From Patescibacteria group bacterium (GTDB lineage Bacteria > Patescibacteriota > UBA1384 > CAILIB01), in contig JAGWZN010000029.1 in assembly GCA_018968785.1 (NCBI GenBank), positions 1-8,129 on the forward strand: a stretch of DNA of 8,129 bases, given 5' to 3'. The translations under genes and the position numbers were made by a program. Below the pieces are notes generated by a model, which was not told the origin of the DNA, did no database searches, and saw only the letters and a list, made by a program, of their open reading frames with translations. Of the stretch, positions 5,529 through 8,129 are shown piece by piece (the first letter of the stretch is position 1; every line of letters starts with the position of its first letter).

Positions 5529-7305
5529 CACTGAGATTCGCCGCCGGTATCTGGACTTTTTTGCCAAACGGGGGCATGCCATTCTGCCGTCGGCGCCGCT
5601 GGTGCCGGAAAATGATCCGACCGTGCTTTTTACCACGGCGGGGATGCATCCGCTGGTGCCGTACCTGCTGGGCGAGCCGCATCCGGCCGGCAAGCGGCTG
5701 GCGAACACGCAAAAGTGCGTGCGGACTCAGGACATCGAAGAGGTGGGCGATAACCGGCACGACACTTTTTTCGAGATGTTGGGCAACTGGTCGCTTGGCG
5801 ATTACTTTAAAAAAGAGACGATCTCCTGGTCTTGGCAGTTTCTGACCGATCCTCAAGAAGGGCTCGGCCTTGATCCGAACCGGCTGTACGTAACCGTCTT
5901 TGCCGGCGATGCCGACGCGCCTTGTGATGACGAGTCGATTACGTTCTGGAAGGAGCGGTTTGCTTCGGTTGGGATTACGGCTGAGTTGGATACGCCGCTT
6001 AGTCAGGGTGGTCGTATCTTCACAATGGCTAAAGACTCCAACTGGTGGGGTCCGGCCGGACAGACCGGTCCCTGCGGTCCGGATACCGAGATGTTTTATG
6101 ATACCGGCACCGGCCAGCTGGCGCTTCCCAATGGTATGCCGGACTTTGACTCCGGCCGTCTGCTTGAGATCTGGAACGATGTTTTCATGCAGTACCGCAA
6201 AGACGAGTTTGGCCGCTTTACACCGCTCTCCCAGCAAAATGTCGATACCGGCATGGGGTTGGAACGGGTTTGTCTGGTTATGCAGAACGTGCCGACCATC
6301 TTTGAAACCGATCTGTTTGCTCCGATCACGCAAGCGGTATCCGCGGCGGTTCCGGAAACAGCGCGGACTGATCAGGCGGCTATGCGGGTGATCGCCGACC
6401 ATCTTCGCTCTTCGGTCATGCTGATTGGCGACGGCGTGCGGCCGTCCAATAAGGACCGCGGATACGTGCTGCGCCGGCTGCTTAGGCGGGCTATTCTGCA
6501 TAGTCAAATGGAAAACAGTGACTGGCTGTCGGCGGTAGTGGGAGCGGTGCTGGGTATTTATCGGGAGCCGTATCCGGAACTGGCCGGCAAGCGGGAGGAG
6601 ATTATTCAGGTTATAACGGATGAATCACAAAAGTTTCAGCGTACCCTGGCTCAGGGTAAAAGGGAGATTGCCAAACTCTCGCGCATTACCGGCCAGGACG
6701 CCTTTAATCTGTATCAAAGTTACGGTTTTCCCTGGGAGCTGACGAAAGAGTACGCGCAAAGCCGCGGGATTACTCTGGATGAAGGTGAGTTTGAAAAAGA
6801 GTTTGAGCGGCATAAGAATCTATCGCGTACCGCCTCTGCCGGACAGTTTGCCAGCGGACTGGCTGATCACAGCGAGATGACGGTGCGCTATCATACGGCG
6901 ACTCATTTGCTCCACCAGGCGCTGCGGGAGTTTCTTGGTCAAGGGGTGGAGCAGCGGGGCAGTAATATTACCCCGGAGCGGCTGCGGTTTGACTTTTCCT
7001 ATCCGGAGAAGTTAACGGTGGAGCAGATCAAAGCGGTGGAAGATCGGGTAAATGAGCAGATCGCGGCCGGACTGGCGGTGCGTTCGGAGCATATGGCGCC
7101 GGAGGCGGCCAAAGCGGCGGGCGCTATCGGTCTGTTCGGGCATAAATACGGAGACACGGTTTCCGTGTATTCGATTGGCGATTACAGTAAAGAGATCTGC
7201 ACCGGTCCGCACGTCAAAAACACGTCCGAGCTGGGTATTTTCTCTATTACAAAAGAAGAAGCGGTCAGCAGCGGAGTGCGGCGGATTAAAGCGGTGCTAA
7301 ACTGA
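5521..7305 (+). CDS. alaS: Alanine--tRNA ligase, short form lacking the C-terminal domain
   Basis: AlaRS charges tRNA-Ala with alanine and clears mischarged Ser/Gly through its editing domain. The N-terminus is typical (EIRRRYLDFFAKRGHAILPS). The class II core includes DTFFEMLGNWSLGDYF (81-96), GPCGPDTEMFYD (183-194), VDTGMGLERV (241-250) and the motif 3 region DRGYVLRRLLRRAI (312-325). The editing domain keeps its zinc/active-site set: HTATH (His458, His462), then Cys560 and His564 in ICTGPHV, which replaces the usual CGGTH. The protein ends after VRRIKAVLN, just past the editing domain. At 594 residues against about 875 in most bacteria, the C-Ala/DHHA1 region is absent. The end is a clean TGA with a convergent gene 17 bp on, so this is a natural short form, not a frameshift. 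The ATG at 5521 gives the family-like start; a leaderless or reinitiation start is likely. Confidence 0.95.
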   Translation: MLSTEIRRRYLDFFAKRGHAILPSAPLVPENDPTVLFTTAGMHPLVPYLLGEPHPAGKRLANTQKCVRTQDIEEVGDNRHDTFFEMLGNWSLGDYFKKETISWSWQFLTDPQEGLGLDPNRLYVTVFAGDADAPCDDESITFWKERFASVGITAELDTPLSQGGRIFTMAKDSNWWGPAGQTGPCGPDTEMFYDTGTGQLALPNGMPDFDSGRLLEIWNDVFMQYRKDEFGRFTPLSQQNVDTGMGLERVCLVMQNVPTIFETDLFAPITQAVSAAVPETARTDQAAMRVIADHLRSSVMLIGDGVRPSNKDRGYVLRRLLRRAILHSQMENSDWLSAVVGAVLGIYREPYPELAGKREEIIQVITDESQKFQRTLAQGKREIAKLSRITGQDAFNLYQSYGFPWELTKEYAQSRGITLDEGEFEKEFERHKNLSRTASAGQFASGLADHSEMTVRYHTATHLLHQALREFLGQGVEQRGSNITPERLRFDFSYPEKLTVEQIKAVEDRVNEQIAAGLAVRSEHMAPEAAKAAGAIGLFGHKYGDTVSVYSIGDYSKEICTGPHVKNTSELGIFSITKEEAVSSGVRRIKAVLN

Positions 7306-7322
7306 CGATTTTAGAATGAGCT

Positions 7323-8129
7323 CTAGAGCATCGGAGCGGAGAACTCCTGCTTTTGTAAGGCCTCCAGCAGCTCCAACTCCTTGGATTTCTCCTGTCGGAT
7401 CTCTTGTTCCGCCACTTCCTGCGGTTTGCAATAATGCGATCGGGTATACTCTCTAATCTGTTCCTTAAAGGTTTGCTGGCTGGCCGGCACATTTAAGACC
7501 CGGGCGGAAAAAGCTTCTTTCACCTCGTCATCGATAGACATTTTCAGATAAATATCCTGAACCGCCAGGTTAATAATATCGTTGGCCTTAAAACGCGGTT
7601 CGAACTCTCTTTCCAGCATGGCGGCATCTTCAGGACCGATCCGGAAGGAAAGCAGAGAGCCGACATTACCGAAAATAGTGTTTTTAATCTGGGTGGGAAG
7701 CTGGGAGATATACTGGTGCGCTACCGTCAGGCTTAATTTGTATTTTCGGGACTCGGACAGAATATTGGCGAAAGAATCGGTAGCGAAGTTCTGAAACTCA
7801 TCCACATACATAAAGAACGGAATCCGCTCCGATTCGGGAGAGTTGGCCCGGGCTAGCGCGCTTTGGTAAATCTTGGTAATAATCATCGAACCAAGCAGGG
7901 AGGTGTTCTCCTCACCCAAGATACCTTTTGGTAGCTTGACCAGTAGAATCTTGCGGCTATCCATAATCTCGCTCATCACCACTTTATTATCTTCCTGGCT
8001 GACAATATTACGGATGATAGTGGTGGAGAGAAACTGTCCGATCTTGTTCAAAATAGGCATAATCGCTTCCGAGTCGAATTTCTCACTCCAGCTGGCAAAC
8101 TCATTGGTCCAGAAGTTCTTGACCACATT
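7323..8129 (-). CDS. Conjugation-type (TraG/TrwB/VirD4-like) ATPase, C-terminal part
   Basis: The frame is open to the window edge (8127-8129 reads Asn), so the N-terminus with its P-loop is outside and 268 residues are visible. Counted from the first visible Met (8126), FFMYVDEF (104-111) is a Walker B strand with Asp109-Glu110. It is followed by QNFATDSFANILSESRK and LTVAHQYISQLP (133-144, Gln138), the pattern of hexameric DNA-pumping ATPases of the coupling-protein type. The last 50 residues are charged and helical (QEIRQEKSKELELLEALQKQ). The family moves DNA or protein across membranes using ATP. No other secretion or conjugation gene is visible, so a role in type IV secretion, pili or DNA uptake is undecided, and a HerA/DUF87-type ATPase is an alternative. 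It converges on alaS with a 17-bp gap. Confidence 0.82.
   Translation of the reverse strand, partial: NVVKNFWTNEFASWSEKFDSEAIMPILNKIGQFLSTTIIRNIVSQEDNKVVMSEIMDSRKILLVKLPKGILGEENTSLLGSMIITKIYQSALARANSPESERIPFFMYVDEFQNFATDSFANILSESRKYKLSLTVAHQYISQLPTQIKNTIFGNVGSLLSFRIGPEDAAMLEREFEPRFKANDIINLAVQDIYLKMSIDDEVKEAFSARVLNVPASQQTFKEQIREYTRSHYCKPQEVAEQEIRQEKSKELELLEALQKQEFSAPML

Noticed and set aside
5515..6507. A 330-codon open frame antisense to alaS
   Set aside because: It is rich in Arg/His/Pro with no recognisable domain and lies exactly opposite well-conserved AlaRS coding sequence. It is a shadow of G+C-rich codons.
7320..7329. Perfect palindrome GCTCTAGAGC between alaS and the convergent ATPase as a bidirectional terminator
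   Set aside because: It has no loop-forming centre and no T-run, and a 10-bp palindrome including a stop codon can arise by chance.

Overview
The window looks like chromosomal DNA from a Patescibacteria (CPR) type bacterium. This is inferred from gene content, not from any marker search. The clues are a 594-residue alanyl-tRNA synthetase that stops after the editing domain, an FtsA/PilM-like ATPase paired with a one-membrane-segment 'baseplate J-like' envelope protein, poor or absent Shine-Dalgarno sequences, and 8-bp gene overlaps. By hand count, G+C is 138/240 in 361-600 but only 86/240 in 1-240, so the left edge differs in composition from the rest.

Layout. At 1-182 (-) lies the start of an AAA-type ATPase that runs off the window; it is preceded by a consensus promoter (183-217) overlapping an inverted repeat (216-244). 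At 275-4596 (-) is a tight four-gene operon, transcribed right to left: an FtsA/PilM-like actin-fold ATPase, a 628-residue bitopic envelope protein, ruvX and mltG. The last three genes overlap by 8 bp each. At 4597-4632 is a compact divergent promoter region in which both outgoing genes seem to be leaderless. At 4633-5454 (+) is a small membrane histidine kinase with an unusual H-box. At 5521-7305 (+) is the short alaS. At 7323-8129 (-) is the C-terminal part of a conjugation-type (TraG/TrwB/VirD4-like) ATPase, convergent with alaS across a 17-bp gap that shows no terminator. No RNA genes, CRISPR arrays or insertion sequences were seen, and no gene-free stretch exceeds 92 bp.

How the genes may work together. 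The operon joins an actin-like cytoplasmic ATPase with a plausible membrane-binding tail, a bitopic envelope protein with a long acidic cytoplasmic linker and a beta-rich outer part, and a septum/cell-wall enzyme (MltG). RuvX rides in the same transcript, as in the alaS-ruvX-mltG neighbourhood known from Firmicutes. The most interesting possibility is that the ATPase and the envelope protein form an undescribed envelope machine, expressed divergently from a histidine kinase. The recurring geometry of a -10 box placed 6-8 nt before the ATG (four genes) points to frequent leaderless transcription.
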